A stretch of DNA of 64,000 nucleotides, from contig NZ_BCSP01000004.1 in NCBI RefSeq assembly GCF_001570925.1, positions 117,772 to 181,771 on the forward strand. Direction: 5' to 3'. Shown piece after piece: positions 53,710 to 63,944 of this stretch (positions are counted from its first letter, which is position 1; every line of letters begins with the position of its first letter). A model generated the notes under the pieces. The model had not been told where the DNA came from. It was given only the letters and a program-made list of their open reading frames with translations, and made no database searches. The DNA is from [Zimmermannella] bifida NBRC 103089. Lineage in GTDB: Bacteria; Actinomycetota; Actinomycetes; Actinomycetales; Microbacteriaceae. The translations under genes were made by a program, and so were the position numbers.

Positions 53710-54918
53710 ATGGCAAGGGTGAAAGCGCTGCTCCTTGAATCCATTCATCCCGAAGCCGAACTTCTTCTTGCCAGCCAGGGCATCGAGGTTGAAACCCGCA
53801 AGGGTGCCCTCGACGAAGACGAACTGATCGCCGCCGCCCAGGGCGTGCAGCTGCTCGGTATCCGCTCGAAGACGCAGGCCACCCGCCGTGTCATCGAGTC
53901 GTGCCCCGACCTGCTCGCAATTGGTGCGTTCAGCATCGGTACGAACCAGATCGACCTTGACGCTGCCGCAGAGCATTCGGTCGTCGCGTTCAATGCGCCG
54001 TACTCGAACACGCGCTCGGTCGTTGAGCTCGCTATCGGTGAGATCATCAACCTGGCTCGCCACATCGGCGACCACAGCGCCAATATGCACAAGGGTGTTT
54101 GGAGCAAGACCGCGAAGGGCTCGCACGAGGTTCGCGGCCGCACGCTCGGAATCGTCGGCTACGGCAACATCGGTTCGCAGCTTTCGGTGCTTGCCGAATC
54201 GCTCGGTATGCACGTTTATTTCTACGACGTCGTCGACCGCCTCGCACTTGGTAACGCCACTCGCTGCAACTCGCTCGAAGAGTTGCTCAGCAAGGTCGAA
54301 ACCGTTTCGATCCACGTTGACGGTCGCCCCGAGAACACCAACCTTTTCAACGCCGACACGTTCGCGCAGATGCGCCCACGTTCGCTGTTCCTCAACCTTT
54401 CGCGCGGCCACGTTGTTGACATCGATGCGCTGCGTGACAACCTGCTCTCGGGCCATATTGCCGGTGCCGGTCTTGACGTGTACCCCAAGGAGCCGAAGAA
54501 GCAGGGCGACGAATTCGTGTCGCCGCTGCAGGGCATCCCAAACGTGATTCTGACCCCGCATATCGGTGGTTCGACCGCCGAGGCGCAGGAGGACATCGGT
54601 CGCTTCGTTGCCGGCAAGTTCCGTGACTACGTGCAGACTGGTTCGACCTACATGTCGGTCAACCTGCCCGAAGTTAGCCTTGAACGCTTCACCCAGGGTT
54701 CGCGTCTGCTGCACCTACACCGAAACGTTCCGGGCGTCATGGCGACCGTCAACTCGGTGCTCGGCGAGCACGGTGTCAACATCGACAGCCAGCAGCTCTC
54801 GACCCGCGGTGGCTACGGCTACGTGGTTACCGACTGCAGCAATGGTGTTCCCGAGGCTGCGCTCGAGCAGATCCGTGGCCTTGAGGCAACGACGCGCCTG
54901 ACGGTACTGAACGCCTAG
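53710..54918 (+). CDS. serA: D-3-phosphoglycerate dehydrogenase with ACT domain
   Basis: A 402-residue NAD-dependent dehydrogenase, first step of serine synthesis. The nucleotide-binding GIVGYGNIGSQL is near residue 150. LNLSRGHVVD carries the catalytic Arg region, and the catalytic His is in TPHIGGSTAEAQ. A C-terminal ACT domain starts near residue 330 (NVPGVMATVNSVLGEHGVN). Length and order match the shorter E. coli-type SerA rather than the longer mycobacterial form with an extra regulatory domain. It is monocistronic with a strong terminator. Confidence 0.93.
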   Translation: MARVKALLLESIHPEAELLLASQGIEVETRKGALDEDELIAAAQGVQLLGIRSKTQATRRVIESCPDLLAIGAFSIGTNQIDLDAAAEHSVVAFNAPYSNTRSVVELAIGEIINLARHIGDHSANMHKGVWSKTAKGSHEVRGRTLGIVGYGNIGSQLSVLAESLGMHVYFYDVVDRLALGNATRCNSLEELLSKVETVSIHVDGRPENTNLFNADTFAQMRPRSLFLNLSRGHVVDIDALRDNLLSGHIAGAGLDVYPKEPKKQGDEFVSPLQGIPNVILTPHIGGSTAEAQEDIGRFVAGKFRDYVQTGSTYMSVNLPEVSLERFTQGSRLLHLHRNVPGVMATVNSVLGEHGVNIDSQQLSTRGGYGYVVTDCSNGVPEAALEQIRGLEATTRLTVLNA

Positions 54919-54936
54919 TACACCGCAGCTTCACAC

Positions 54937-54976
54937 GAAAACGGGGCACTCGCCAGTTGGTGAGGCCCCGTTTTTG
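54937..54976 (+). terminator. Intrinsic terminator of serA
   Basis: AAAACGGGGC (54938-54947) pairs with GCCCCGTTTT (54965-54974), with an inner CTCGCCAGTTGGTGAG partly paired, followed by T residues. Confidence 0.88.
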
Positions 54977-55078
54977 GTTGGCCTGTATTGGTTGGCTTGG
55001 TTTGCTGTGTTGGACTTCGCAGGGATGCGGTCCCGGTTTGGCACGACCACCGCGTGGCGGTTCGGCGGTGGGATGCGG

Positions 55079-55414
55079 CTAGTTACCGGCTGCGTTGTCC
55101 ACGTCCACGCCGCAGGTCGCGGTCGAGTTGGTGATGACTTGCTCGATCTTCTCGATGGTCTCGGGGTGACCGCCCGCGGCATCCGCGACGATCTGCGGTA
55201 CCTGGTCGATCGAAATGCCGCTGCGTTCGAGTTCGCCGAGCAAGCAGCTGGCCTGTTCGCGGGTGACGTCAACCGAAACGCCAAAGTTGTGGAGTTCCTG
55301 CTGCAGGGTGTCGAGCGCGACATCGCGCAGTACTTCATCGGGGGCGAACGCGCAGGAGGTGAGTGCGAGCAGCCCGGTAATTGCGGGCACGAGTGCATAC
55401 AGACGGAACCGCAT
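55079..55414 (-). CDS. Small lipoprotein with two conserved cysteines (paralogue 1)
   Basis: A 111-residue exported protein with lipobox LTSC at residues 18-21. The mature domain is helical (VLRDVALDTLQQEL), with one Cys in the middle (QASCLLGEL) and one near the end (ATCGVDVD). The neighbour at 55682 has the same layout, with Cys in the same two positions, so the two are probably paralogues. ATG 55414 follows AAGGA at good spacing; another ATG lies directly before it. Function unknown. Confidence 0.7.
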   Translation of the reverse strand: MRFRLYALVPAITGLLALTSCAFAPDEVLRDVALDTLQQELHNFGVSVDVTREQASCLLGELERSGISIDQVPQIVADAAGGHPETIEKIEQVITNSTATCGVDVDNAAGN

Positions 55415-55681
55415 CATGAGTCCTTCCAAAATCCGGTAAACGCCGGCGACCGTGTCGCTTGCATACAGCCTATTTCAAGCATTCAAATGCAAGTGACATT
55501 CTGGTGTCTGATTGTTGAATGCTCCTGCGAGTGTTAATGAGTGCGGCCGATATTTGCGGGCTGGGGGTGCTCGGCGGATGCGGTGCGGCAGTTCGCGGGA
55601 AACGCGAACGTTGCCGGGTCGTTCAGTCGACGACCCGGCAACGTGGATAGCGTACCCGTGAATTAGGCTGCGCGCTATGCG

Positions 55682-56101
55682 TTAGTTCGAAGGAGGAGCG
55701 ATTTCGCCAGCGCCGCCAGCTCCGCCGCCCATTTCTTCCATGATCTGGTCCTGCAGGTCGTCACCGCACTGCTTGCTGACGTCGGTGATGATGTCTTCGG
55801 TCTTCTTCTTCTCGGCCTCGTCCTTGTACTCGACCTGGTCTTCGCCGTTCTTGGCAGCTTCAACCATCTTCGAGAGGGACTCGTCCGAGATGTCCGATTC
55901 GTGCAACTTGGTAGCCATGCAGTCGGTCATCTTGTTGACGAGGTCTTCGCTGAGCATGGTCGTCATGCCCTGCTTCTCGAGGCCGGACTTCATTGCGTCC
56001 TGAAGGTCGCTAGCCGAAGGGCGGCCGCCACCAGCGCAGGCGGCGAGGGTCAGCGTTGCAGCGAGTGCTGGGATAACGGCAAGCTTGCGGAGAGTCTTCA
56101 T
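55682..56101 (-). CDS. Small lipoprotein with two conserved cysteines (paralogue 2)
   Basis: A 139-residue exported protein. The signal sequence KTLRKLAVIPALAATLTLAAC ends in the lipobox LAAC, where a diacylglyceryl anchor is expected. The mature part (LQDAMKSGLEKQGM, then DCMATKLHESDIS and a C-terminal KQCGDDLQDQI) is mostly charged helices. Two cysteines could form a disulfide outside the membrane. An acidic Lys/Glu insert (EYKDEAEKKKTEDI) is not found in paralogue 1. The end is Gly-rich (GGGAGGAGEIAPPSN). The start is ATG 56101. Function unknown. Confidence 0.72.
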   Translation of the reverse strand: MKTLRKLAVIPALAATLTLAACAGGGRPSASDLQDAMKSGLEKQGMTTMLSEDLVNKMTDCMATKLHESDISDESLSKMVEAAKNGEDQVEYKDEAEKKKTEDIITDVSKQCGDDLQDQIMEEMGGGAGGAGEIAPPSN

Positions 56102-56290
56102 AATCTGGGCTCCAAAAATTGAGTGCGGATCGATGGTCCTGGGTACACGGTAAGGGTTTGATGTAACGGGAAGTAACGTTTGTTCCCGATTAATGGAAAA
56201 TCCAAACCACGTGATGAATGAACATACATCTGTAGGTGGTTGTTTCACACCTGGCATGCCGTGACTAGTCGGCAGTGCGGGACATTTGAT

Positions 56291-57532
56291 TTACGCGCGG
56301 TAGTCATTCCAGTGGGTCAGGGCCGGTGGCAGGTCGCGCGGGCGGGGGAGCGGGCGGCCAAAGAGGCGCATTGGCAGCGAATACGAATGCAGGTTGTTGG
56401 CGCGGCGCCAGTGCCGGTCAATCGCGAGTTCGTAGCACTCGACCAGGCGTTCGGTCGCCGACCGCCACGAACTCTCGAGCGCTTCTTCGCGACCGGCTGC
56501 GCCCATCCGCATCCGCAATTCGTCGTCAAAAAGCAGGCGTTCTAGCTGGGCGATGAAGTCGTCCAAGGATGCTGGGTTGAACAGCAGCCCAGAGCGTCCT
56601 TCGGATACGGCGAATGGGATGCCGCCGGCTCGCGCGCCTACGACTGGCACACCCGAGGCCATGGATTCGAGCGCTACAAAGCCGAGCGTTTCGGTGGTGG
56701 AGGGGAACGCGAATACGTCTGCCGATGCGAACGCGGCCGCGAGGGCGTCGCCCGACATATAGCCGGTAAAGATGGTGTTGGTGTCGGCGAATTCGCGTTC
56801 GAGTTCGGCGCGGTCTGGACCCGAACCCACCATTGCGAGGCGCACGCCACGGTCTTGCAGGGCGCGGATCGCCGGCAGCAGGGCGCGCAGGTTCTTTTCT
56901 TTCGACATGCGGCCGATGTAGATCATCAGCTTGTCGCCGGGGTTGCCGTCAGTGAGCCGGGCGCGCATTGGGTCATCAGCGCGATCGGGCCGGTAGTTGC
57001 CGGTGTCGATCGCCTTGGGCCAGAGGTCGACGCGTTCAAAGCCGAGGTGTTCGGCACGTTCCACCATTTGTGGTGAGGTACAGAGGTTTACTTCGGCGAG
57101 GTTGTGAATGCGGCGCAGGTACTCGGTACCGGCTTTGCGAATGGATGCGAGCCCGAGGGCATCGGCATATTGGGGGGTGTCGGTGTGGAAGCTCGCGAGC
57201 ATTGGCAGGTCGCGGCGCGAGGCCGAGAGTGCGCCGTATGCGGCGAGCACGACCGGATTCACCAGGTGCACGACGTGCGGCGCGAACTGTTCCATTTCGC
57301 GCGCGATCTTTGGGGTCGCGAGGCCAACCTGTAGCTCGGGGTACCAGGGCTTCATCGGTACCGAGTTCACCCGCACCACGCGCTGCCCGCAGTAGTGGCT
57401 GGGTGGGTTGCCCGGGGCAAACACCAGTACTTCGTGGCCGAGTGCGGTGAGTTCTTCGATAGTGCGCAGCACGCGGGTAACCACGCCGTCAATTTTTGGC
57501 AGAAACACCTCGGTAAACATGGCGATGCGCAT
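56291..57532 (-). CDS. sqdX: GT4 glycosyltransferase, probable sulfoquinovosyltransferase (SqdX-like)
   Basis: A 413-residue GT-B enzyme. The N-terminal motif MRIAMFTEVFLPKIDGVVTR is typical of the SqdX/MgtA group. IYIGRMSKEKNL, GSGPDRAELE and the nucleotide-sugar site STTETLGFVALESMASGVP with the EX7E pattern follow. The upstream gene encodes a UDP-sulfoquinovose synthase homologue, so transfer of sulfoquinovose to diacylglycerol is the likely reaction. Other GT4 transferases to lipids are possible from sequence alone. The start is ATG 57532 with GAGGT upstream; longer in-frame extensions are not conserved. It is transcribed with sqdB, 47 bp apart. Confidence 0.75.
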   Translation of the reverse strand: MRIAMFTEVFLPKIDGVVTRVLRTIEELTALGHEVLVFAPGNPPSHYCGQRVVRVNSVPMKPWYPELQVGLATPKIAREMEQFAPHVVHLVNPVVLAAYGALSASRRDLPMLASFHTDTPQYADALGLASIRKAGTEYLRRIHNLAEVNLCTSPQMVERAEHLGFERVDLWPKAIDTGNYRPDRADDPMRARLTDGNPGDKLMIYIGRMSKEKNLRALLPAIRALQDRGVRLAMVGSGPDRAELEREFADTNTIFTGYMSGDALAAAFASADVFAFPSTTETLGFVALESMASGVPVVGARAGGIPFAVSEGRSGLLFNPASLDDFIAQLERLLFDDELRMRMGAAGREEALESSWRSATERLVECYELAIDRHWRRANNLHSYSLPMRLFGRPLPRPRDLPPALTHWNDYRA

Positions 57533-57579
57533 GCGAATGACCTCGAATCTGCGTGACGACGTGGTTACGTCCGGTGGTA

Positions 57580-58809
57580 CTACTTGTTGCCTGCGACCGA
57601 TGCGGGCACGCCGGCCTGCTGGTTCGATGTCCACAGCGACGTGGCTGGGATCTTCGAACGGTCGGCGCGGTCGGCGTACTTGCGGGCGATGTCGGTGACT
57701 TCCAGCAGCAGGCCTTCGGCGAGCTTGGTCGGGTTGAGGCCGAGGTCGAGGAAGGTGTCGTTACGCACGTGCAGCTCGTTTTCGGCCGCTTCGTTGCGCG
57801 GGTTTGGCACGTTTTCGACCTTGGCGTCGGCGATCTTGGCAATGAGTGCCGCGAGGTCGCGCACTCGGTGCGTTTCGGTCATCTGGTTGAAGATCATGAC
57901 GCGGTCGCCGCGTGTTGGCGGGTTATTGAGCGCGATTTCGATGCAGCGCACGGTGTCCTGAATGTGGATGAATGCGCGGGTCTGGCCGCCGGTTCCGTGC
58001 ACGGTGAGCGGGTAGCCGACTGCCGCCTGCATGAGGAAACGGTTGAGTACGGTGCCGTAGTCGCCGTCGTAGTCGAAGCGGTTGACCAAGCGCTCATCCA
58101 TCGCGGTTTCGCGAGTGTTCGTGCCCCAAACGATGCCCTGGTGCAGGTCGGTGATGCGCAGCTGGTCGTTCTTCGCGAAGTACGCGAACATGTTCTGGTC
58201 GAGCACCTTGGTGAGGTGGTAGACCGAGCCCGGGTTGGTTGGGTAGAGGATCTGCTGCTGAACGCGGTGCGGTTCGGCGGGGTTGCCATTCTTGTCTTCG
58301 TCGGCGACGACTTCGATATCGAGGTAGCCTTCGGGAATCTTCATGCCGGCGGTGCCGTAGCCGTAGACGCCCATGGTGCCCAGGTGTACGAGGTGCACGT
58401 TGCGGCCAGATTCGACGATGGCGGTGAGTACGTTGTTGGTGGCGTTGACGTTGTTGTCAACGGTGTACCGCTTGTTCTTGGGCGACTTCATCGAGTAGGG
58501 GGCGGCACGCTGTTCGGCGAAGTGCACGATGGCGTCGACCTGGTCGTCAACAATGAGGCTGAGCAGGGCGTCGTAGTCCTGGGCGACGTCGATGTTCTTG
58601 AATTCGACGGTCTTACCGCTGACTTCGTGCCAGGCGGCGATGCGGTCCTCGATCGACTGGATGGGGGTGAGTGAGTTCGCGCCAAGTTCTTCGTCGATTC
58701 GGCGGCGTGAGAGGTTGTCGACAATGACAACGTCGTGGCCGAGGTTCGAAAGGTGCAGCGAGGTGGGCCAGCCGCAGAAGCCGTCGCCTCCGAGGATTGC
58801 GATCTTCAC
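57580..58809 (-). CDS. sqdB: UDP-sulfoquinovose synthase homologue (SqdB/SQD1)
   Basis: A 409-residue short-chain dehydrogenase-fold enzyme that would make UDP-sulfoquinovose from UDP-glucose and sulfite. The NAD site is GGDGFCGWPTSLHL, continuing VDNLSRRRIDEELG and SLTPIQSI. The active site has Thr145 and Met146 in LGTMGVYG, and Tyr197 with Lys201 in YHLTK. FDYDGDYGTVLNRF, QAAVGYPLTVHGTGGQTR and VPNPRNEAAE agree closely with plant SQD1 and cyanobacterial SqdB as I remember them. The Glu after TMG in those enzymes is Val here. GTG 58809 is the start, with GGAG six bases upstream. Confidence 0.85.
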   Translation of the reverse strand: MKIAILGGDGFCGWPTSLHLSNLGHDVVIVDNLSRRRIDEELGANSLTPIQSIEDRIAAWHEVSGKTVEFKNIDVAQDYDALLSLIVDDQVDAIVHFAEQRAAPYSMKSPKNKRYTVDNNVNATNNVLTAIVESGRNVHLVHLGTMGVYGYGTAGMKIPEGYLDIEVVADEDKNGNPAEPHRVQQQILYPTNPGSVYHLTKVLDQNMFAYFAKNDQLRITDLHQGIVWGTNTRETAMDERLVNRFDYDGDYGTVLNRFLMQAAVGYPLTVHGTGGQTRAFIHIQDTVRCIEIALNNPPTRGDRVMIFNQMTETHRVRDLAALIAKIADAKVENVPNPRNEAAENELHVRNDTFLDLGLNPTKLAEGLLLEVTDIARKYADRADRSKIPATSLWTSNQQAGVPASVAGNK

Positions 58810-59162
58810 GTGGGTCTCCAGTTGAGTTTGTCGGTGGATGCGCCTGGTTTCGCGGGCGCGCATTCCATCCATGCTAAGGCCCCGAGTTAACGGGAGATGA
58901 CCGCGGCCGCTCGCGTGGGCATGATAACCCTCGAATACCGACACGCCGAGGCACTCGCTGAAAGTTATATCTGGATTCGTTCGATAGTTGTACTTTCGTG
59001 TTCTGTTATGGGCTCGTCATTTAGGCTGCATGAGGAATGTATGCACCTTTATATAATGTGACCCTCTGGGAGTCTAGATTTCGTCGGGTTCGCAGGTGTA
59101 CGCGGGTGCTGCATTTCGCACAACAGCTAGCAACTACTCAGCGCTAATTGGAGCACTAACCC
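58810..59162. other. Divergent promoter region between sqdB and the TQxA surface protein
   Basis: 353 bp without a gene. The middle part is AT-rich for this genome, and TATAAT is present at 59052-59057. GGAG nine bases before ATG 59163 is the ribosome site of the plus-strand gene. No repeat or RNA gene was recognised here. Confidence 0.6.
59052..59057 (+). promoter_or_regulatory. Consensus TATAAT -10 element before the TQxA surface protein
   Basis: A perfect TATAAT within CTTTATATAATGTG, 105 nt upstream of ATG 59163. A convincing -35 hexamer was not found. The leader would be about 100 nt long. Confidence 0.5.
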
Positions 59163-60539
<1,377 letters not shown>

Positions 60540-60553
60540 TTCCGACGGGTAAT

Positions 60554-60626
60554 GTCAGCATTCCGGTGCTGACGGCATCCCACCGCTGAGCAATCGGACC
60601 CGGCCATAGTGGTCGGGTCCGATTGC
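60554..60626 (+). terminator. Two consecutive hairpins after the surface protein gene
   Basis: The first stem, GTCAGCA (60554-60560) with TGCTGAC (60567-60573), starts 15 bp after the stop. The second, CAATCGGACCCGGCC (60591-60605) with GGTCGGGTCCGATTG (60611-60625), has one mismatch. There is no long T-run; together they probably end the transcript. Confidence 0.7.
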
Positions 60627-60722
60627 GGTTTCCTGGTGACCTAGCGGGTGAGTAGGCCGTCATGGCGCAGCATGGCGGCCGTTCGATACGACCGCGAGGC
60701 GCGGGTGTGCGAAGCTCGAACC

Positions 60723-61787
60723 ATGAGCGACCAATCCGACCACGCGCATCCCGAACCCGTCATCGACGTGATTCTGCGGGAAATCGCCGATACCGACGCA
60801 CCCATTAGCCGCGCCGCAGTAGTGGATGCCGCTGACGGCCACCTCACCAGCGCAATGGCAACGCTGGCAAGCGAAAGCCCACGCACCACCTGCGATACCG
60901 GCTTCGACACGAACATGACGGGCATCGTCGTCGACCTACCTGAACTCGTCACTCCAGCGACCTCCCTCGTCGTCGGCTATCTGCCCAAATCACTCGCCGA
61001 ACTCGACGAGATCGCCGCCACCGTCGCCGCCGGTGCCGCATCCGACTGCATCCTCATGCTCGGTGGGCGGGAAAAGCACCTCGTGCGCGCCATGAACGAC
61101 GTGCTTGGCCGCTACTTCGAGAGCGTTCGCGCCTCACGCGGCGCTCGTAAATCGCGGGTGCTTGTCGCCAGCGCGCCCAGGCAGGGCAGCAGCGTTCCCT
61201 ACCCGGTGGCCAACACGCATCCCGAACTCGGCCTGACCGTCTGCGCCCACGGTGGCACCTTCGCCGCGAATACCCTCGACATCGGCACCCGTGCCCTGCT
61301 TGAAACCCTCGGCGCACTGCCGGGTGGCCGCCTACAACACCCCGACCTCCCGAGGGCACCCGAATGTGCCGTTGACCTCGGTTGCGGCAGCGGGATTCTC
61401 GCTGCCGTACTCGCCCAGAGCTACCCCGATGCCGACGTGATCGCGACCGACCGCTCCTGGTCGGCTTGCGCCTCGGCCACCGCCACCGCAAACGCTAATG
61501 GCCTTACAAACCTGCGAGTGCTTCGCGCTGACGCAGGACGGGGCATCGACCGGGACAGCGTTGACCTCGTGCTGTGCAACCCACCATTCCACGAAGGCCG
61601 CGACGTCGACAACGGCATGTCAAACGCCATGTTTGCGGCAGCCGGGCGGATGCTGCGGCCCGGCGGTATTTGCATCACCGTGTTCAACTCACACCTGCGC
61701 CACCGCAAGTACCTCGAGCACTACATTGGCGAAACCACGCAGCTCGCGCGGAATGACAAGTTCACGGTGACGCTCTCGCGGCGCTAG
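60723..61787 (+). CDS. RsmC/RlmG-like class I SAM-dependent methyltransferase
   Basis: A 354-residue protein. The N-terminal half is a degenerate methyltransferase-like domain (LVVGYLPKSLAELDEIA, LMLGGREKHLVRAMNDVLG), as in RsmC/RlmG. The C-terminal half is catalytic, with AVDLGCGSGILAAVLA for SAM binding, ATDRSW and the amino-methylating motif NPPFHEG. It ends with CITVFNSHLRHRKYLEHYIG. These enzymes methylate a guanine N2 in 16S or 23S rRNA; the exact site cannot be given. The start is ATG 60723; upstream in-frame residues are not conserved. Confidence 0.87.
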   Translation: MSDQSDHAHPEPVIDVILREIADTDAPISRAAVVDAADGHLTSAMATLASESPRTTCDTGFDTNMTGIVVDLPELVTPATSLVVGYLPKSLAELDEIAATVAAGAASDCILMLGGREKHLVRAMNDVLGRYFESVRASRGARKSRVLVASAPRQGSSVPYPVANTHPELGLTVCAHGGTFAANTLDIGTRALLETLGALPGGRLQHPDLPRAPECAVDLGCGSGILAAVLAQSYPDADVIATDRSWSACASATATANANGLTNLRVLRADAGRGIDRDSVDLVLCNPPFHEGRDVDNGMSNAMFAAAGRMLRPGGICITVFNSHLRHRKYLEHYIGETTQLARNDKFTVTLSRR

Positions 61788-61825
61788 TGCAGCGGGGGGA
61801 TTGCTGCGGTGCGGCGGCGGTGATG

Positions 61826-62353
61826 CTAGCTCGGCGAATCGAGCGAACCGGCAGGCGGCATCGGCGGTAGACCTACGTCTGGATCGTCGCTGGCGACCGC
61901 AGTCTCGAGATCGCCACCAAAAATAAAGCTCTTGCGCACGAACGAACCCTGCAGTGCCCCCGGAAGCCAATACTGCGCATCCGACCACATCTGTGACAGC
62001 GGCAACTCATCAACGAGGAACCACTCCGGAATCAGTTCCACGGACTCCTCGGGCTCGCCAACCCAATCGCGGCACAGATACACCCACGACTCCTGCGACC
62101 ACTCAATACGAGTCGGGAACAAGTACGTGAGCAACCCCGCATGACGCAACTCGCCAGGTGCCACAAACACGCCCGACTCTTCTTCGATCTCGCGCACCGC
62201 CGCCATCCGCGGATGCTCGCCCGCATGCAGCTTGCCGCCCAAGCCCACCAGCTTGCCCGCGCCGAGGCCATATTTCTTGCGGCCAAGCAGCACCTCAGTA
62301 CCCTCCGCACCATCGCGAAGCAAATACGTCACACAAACCTGTTTGAGCGCCAT
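61826..62353 (-). CDS. MTH1-like NUDIX hydrolase
   Basis: A 175-residue protein with the Nudix box at residues 40-62 (metal-binding REIEEESGV). The preceding GLGAGKLVGLGGKLHAGEH is typical of oxidised-nucleotide pyrophosphohydrolases of the MTH1 group. MWSDAQYWLP near residue 120 is also an MTH1-type feature. It probably removes 8-oxo-dGTP or related damaged nucleotides. The C-terminal 20 residues are Pro/Ser-rich. It is convergent with the methyltransferase gene and divergent from the maltokinase. Confidence 0.88.
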   Translation of the reverse strand: MALKQVCVTYLLRDGAEGTEVLLGRKKYGLGAGKLVGLGGKLHAGEHPRMAAVREIEEESGVFVAPGELRHAGLLTYLFPTRIEWSQESWVYLCRDWVGEPEESVELIPEWFLVDELPLSQMWSDAQYWLPGALQGSFVRKSFIFGGDLETAVASDDPDVGLPPMPPAGSLDSPS

Positions 62354-62485
62354 GAACCAACACTAGCCCGCAGGCCGCGCATCTGACTGCATCCGCACCA
62401 ACAACTCGGTGCCCACGTACACGTGCAGCCAAGCCAGCGGCGCATATTCTTTACGAGCGAAGGTCGCGCGGAAGGAGCCCCACAA

Positions 62486-63937
62486 ATGTCGAACGTCATG
62501 TCGCTGCTCGCGCAGTGGTTGCCGCAGCAACGGTGGTTCGCGGGCGATCAAACGCCACAACAGCTCGAACTCGTCGGCAGCTACGAGCTCCCCGCACCCG
62601 ACGATGACACCAGCGTGCGCCTCATCACCGTCGCCCTCGTGCGCGACGCCGCGCGCCCCGAAACTCCCACGTACCAAGTGCCCATGGTGATCCGAGACGT
62701 CGATGCACACCTCGACACCCGCGGCTACATCGGCGCTGCCACCGAGCACGGCGACCGTGCTGCCCTCGTCGACGGCGCTCACGATCCAGCCTTTGCCCGC
62801 GCCATCATCGCGCTCATCGGCGATGAAGGGCAGATTATTGGTGCGGATGCCCCCGGTGCCCCCGGCGTTGACGTCTACGGTCAGCCAATGCCCGGCGCGC
62901 GCGTGGCCGAGTTCGCGAGCTCACGCATCCTGCAGGGGGAACAGTCGAACACGTCGATCATCTGTGAACTGCAGCATGAAAACGGCGACCCGGCCGTGCC
63001 GCTGATCGTCAAGGTATTCCGCGCCATTCACCCCGGTGACAACCCCGACGTTACGCTGCAAACCGCACTGGCTGCATCCGGATCGCTGCGTGTACCGCCC
63101 ACCTTCGGGCAGGTAACCGGCGTGTGGCAGGACCCCGAACGCGGGCAGGTTTCGGGACACTTCGTGTTCGCACAGGAATTCTTTAGCGGTGTGCAGGACG
63201 CGTGGCGCGTGGCGCTGCGCTGCGCCGAAAGTGGCGAAGACTTCGGCGAGCTCGCACGCCTGCTGGGCGAGGCCACCGCCGAGGTGCACGCCACCCTCGC
63301 GCGCGTGATGCCAACGGTGGATGCGAGCAGCGACGAAATCGAAACTGCCGTTGCGCAGATGCACCGCCGCTTTGACCTGGCCGTTGAAGCCGTACCCGAA
63401 CTCGAAGCGATGCGCGACGACGTCACCGAGGTGTACGCCCATGCCGGCACCGTGCAGTGGCCGCGAATGCAGCGGATTCACGGTGACTACCACCTGGGAC
63501 AGGTGCTCGCGGTGCCCGACCGCGGCTGGGTGCTGCTCGACTTTGAGGGGGAACCATTGCGGTCGCTCGACGAGCGCAACCTGCCCGATCTGCCGCAGCG
63601 CGACCTCGCCGGCATGCTGCGCTCATTCGACTACGTATCGGGCGCGCTTTCGGTGCGTGCCGGGCGCGAAGTCGGCCGTGAATGGGCGGATGCGGCGCGG
63701 GATGCGTTCCTCGCCGGGTACCTGAGCAATCTTGCGGCCCAGGATGTGGTCGAGGCCGTTGGACGCGACGATCTCGCGGCGCTATTGCGGGCGTATGAGC
63801 TCGACAAGGCCGTGTACGAGACGCTGTATGAGGCGCAGCACCGGCCCGAGTGGCTGCCGATTCCGGTGATGGCCGTGCAGCGGCTTTCGGCGCCGGATGC
63901 GGCGCACGCTGCCGCTTCCGTCGAGCGTTCGCGGTAG
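62486..63937 (+). CDS. Maltokinase-like phosphotransferase
   Basis: A 483-residue kinase of the maltokinase (Mak/Pep2) group, which phosphorylates maltose to maltose-1-phosphate in the trehalose-to-glycogen route with TreS and GlgE. Evidence: LAQWLPQQRWFAGD at the start, LQGEQSNTSIICELQ, catalytic RIHGDYHLGQVL, LLDFEGEPLR and the C-terminal ELDKAVYETLYEAQHRPEWL. The start is ATG 62486 after GAAGGAG. The partner genes treS, glgE or glgB are not in the window; they may follow to the right. Confidence in the substrate is moderate. Confidence 0.88.
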   Translation: MSNVMSLLAQWLPQQRWFAGDQTPQQLELVGSYELPAPDDDTSVRLITVALVRDAARPETPTYQVPMVIRDVDAHLDTRGYIGAATEHGDRAALVDGAHDPAFARAIIALIGDEGQIIGADAPGAPGVDVYGQPMPGARVAEFASSRILQGEQSNTSIICELQHENGDPAVPLIVKVFRAIHPGDNPDVTLQTALAASGSLRVPPTFGQVTGVWQDPERGQVSGHFVFAQEFFSGVQDAWRVALRCAESGEDFGELARLLGEATAEVHATLARVMPTVDASSDEIETAVAQMHRRFDLAVEAVPELEAMRDDVTEVYAHAGTVQWPRMQRIHGDYHLGQVLAVPDRGWVLLDFEGEPLRSLDERNLPDLPQRDLAGMLRSFDYVSGALSVRAGREVGREWADAARDAFLAGYLSNLAAQDVVEAVGRDDLAALLRAYELDKAVYETLYEAQHRPEWLPIPVMAVQRLSAPDAAHAAASVERSR

Positions 63938-63944
63938 GCGCCGC

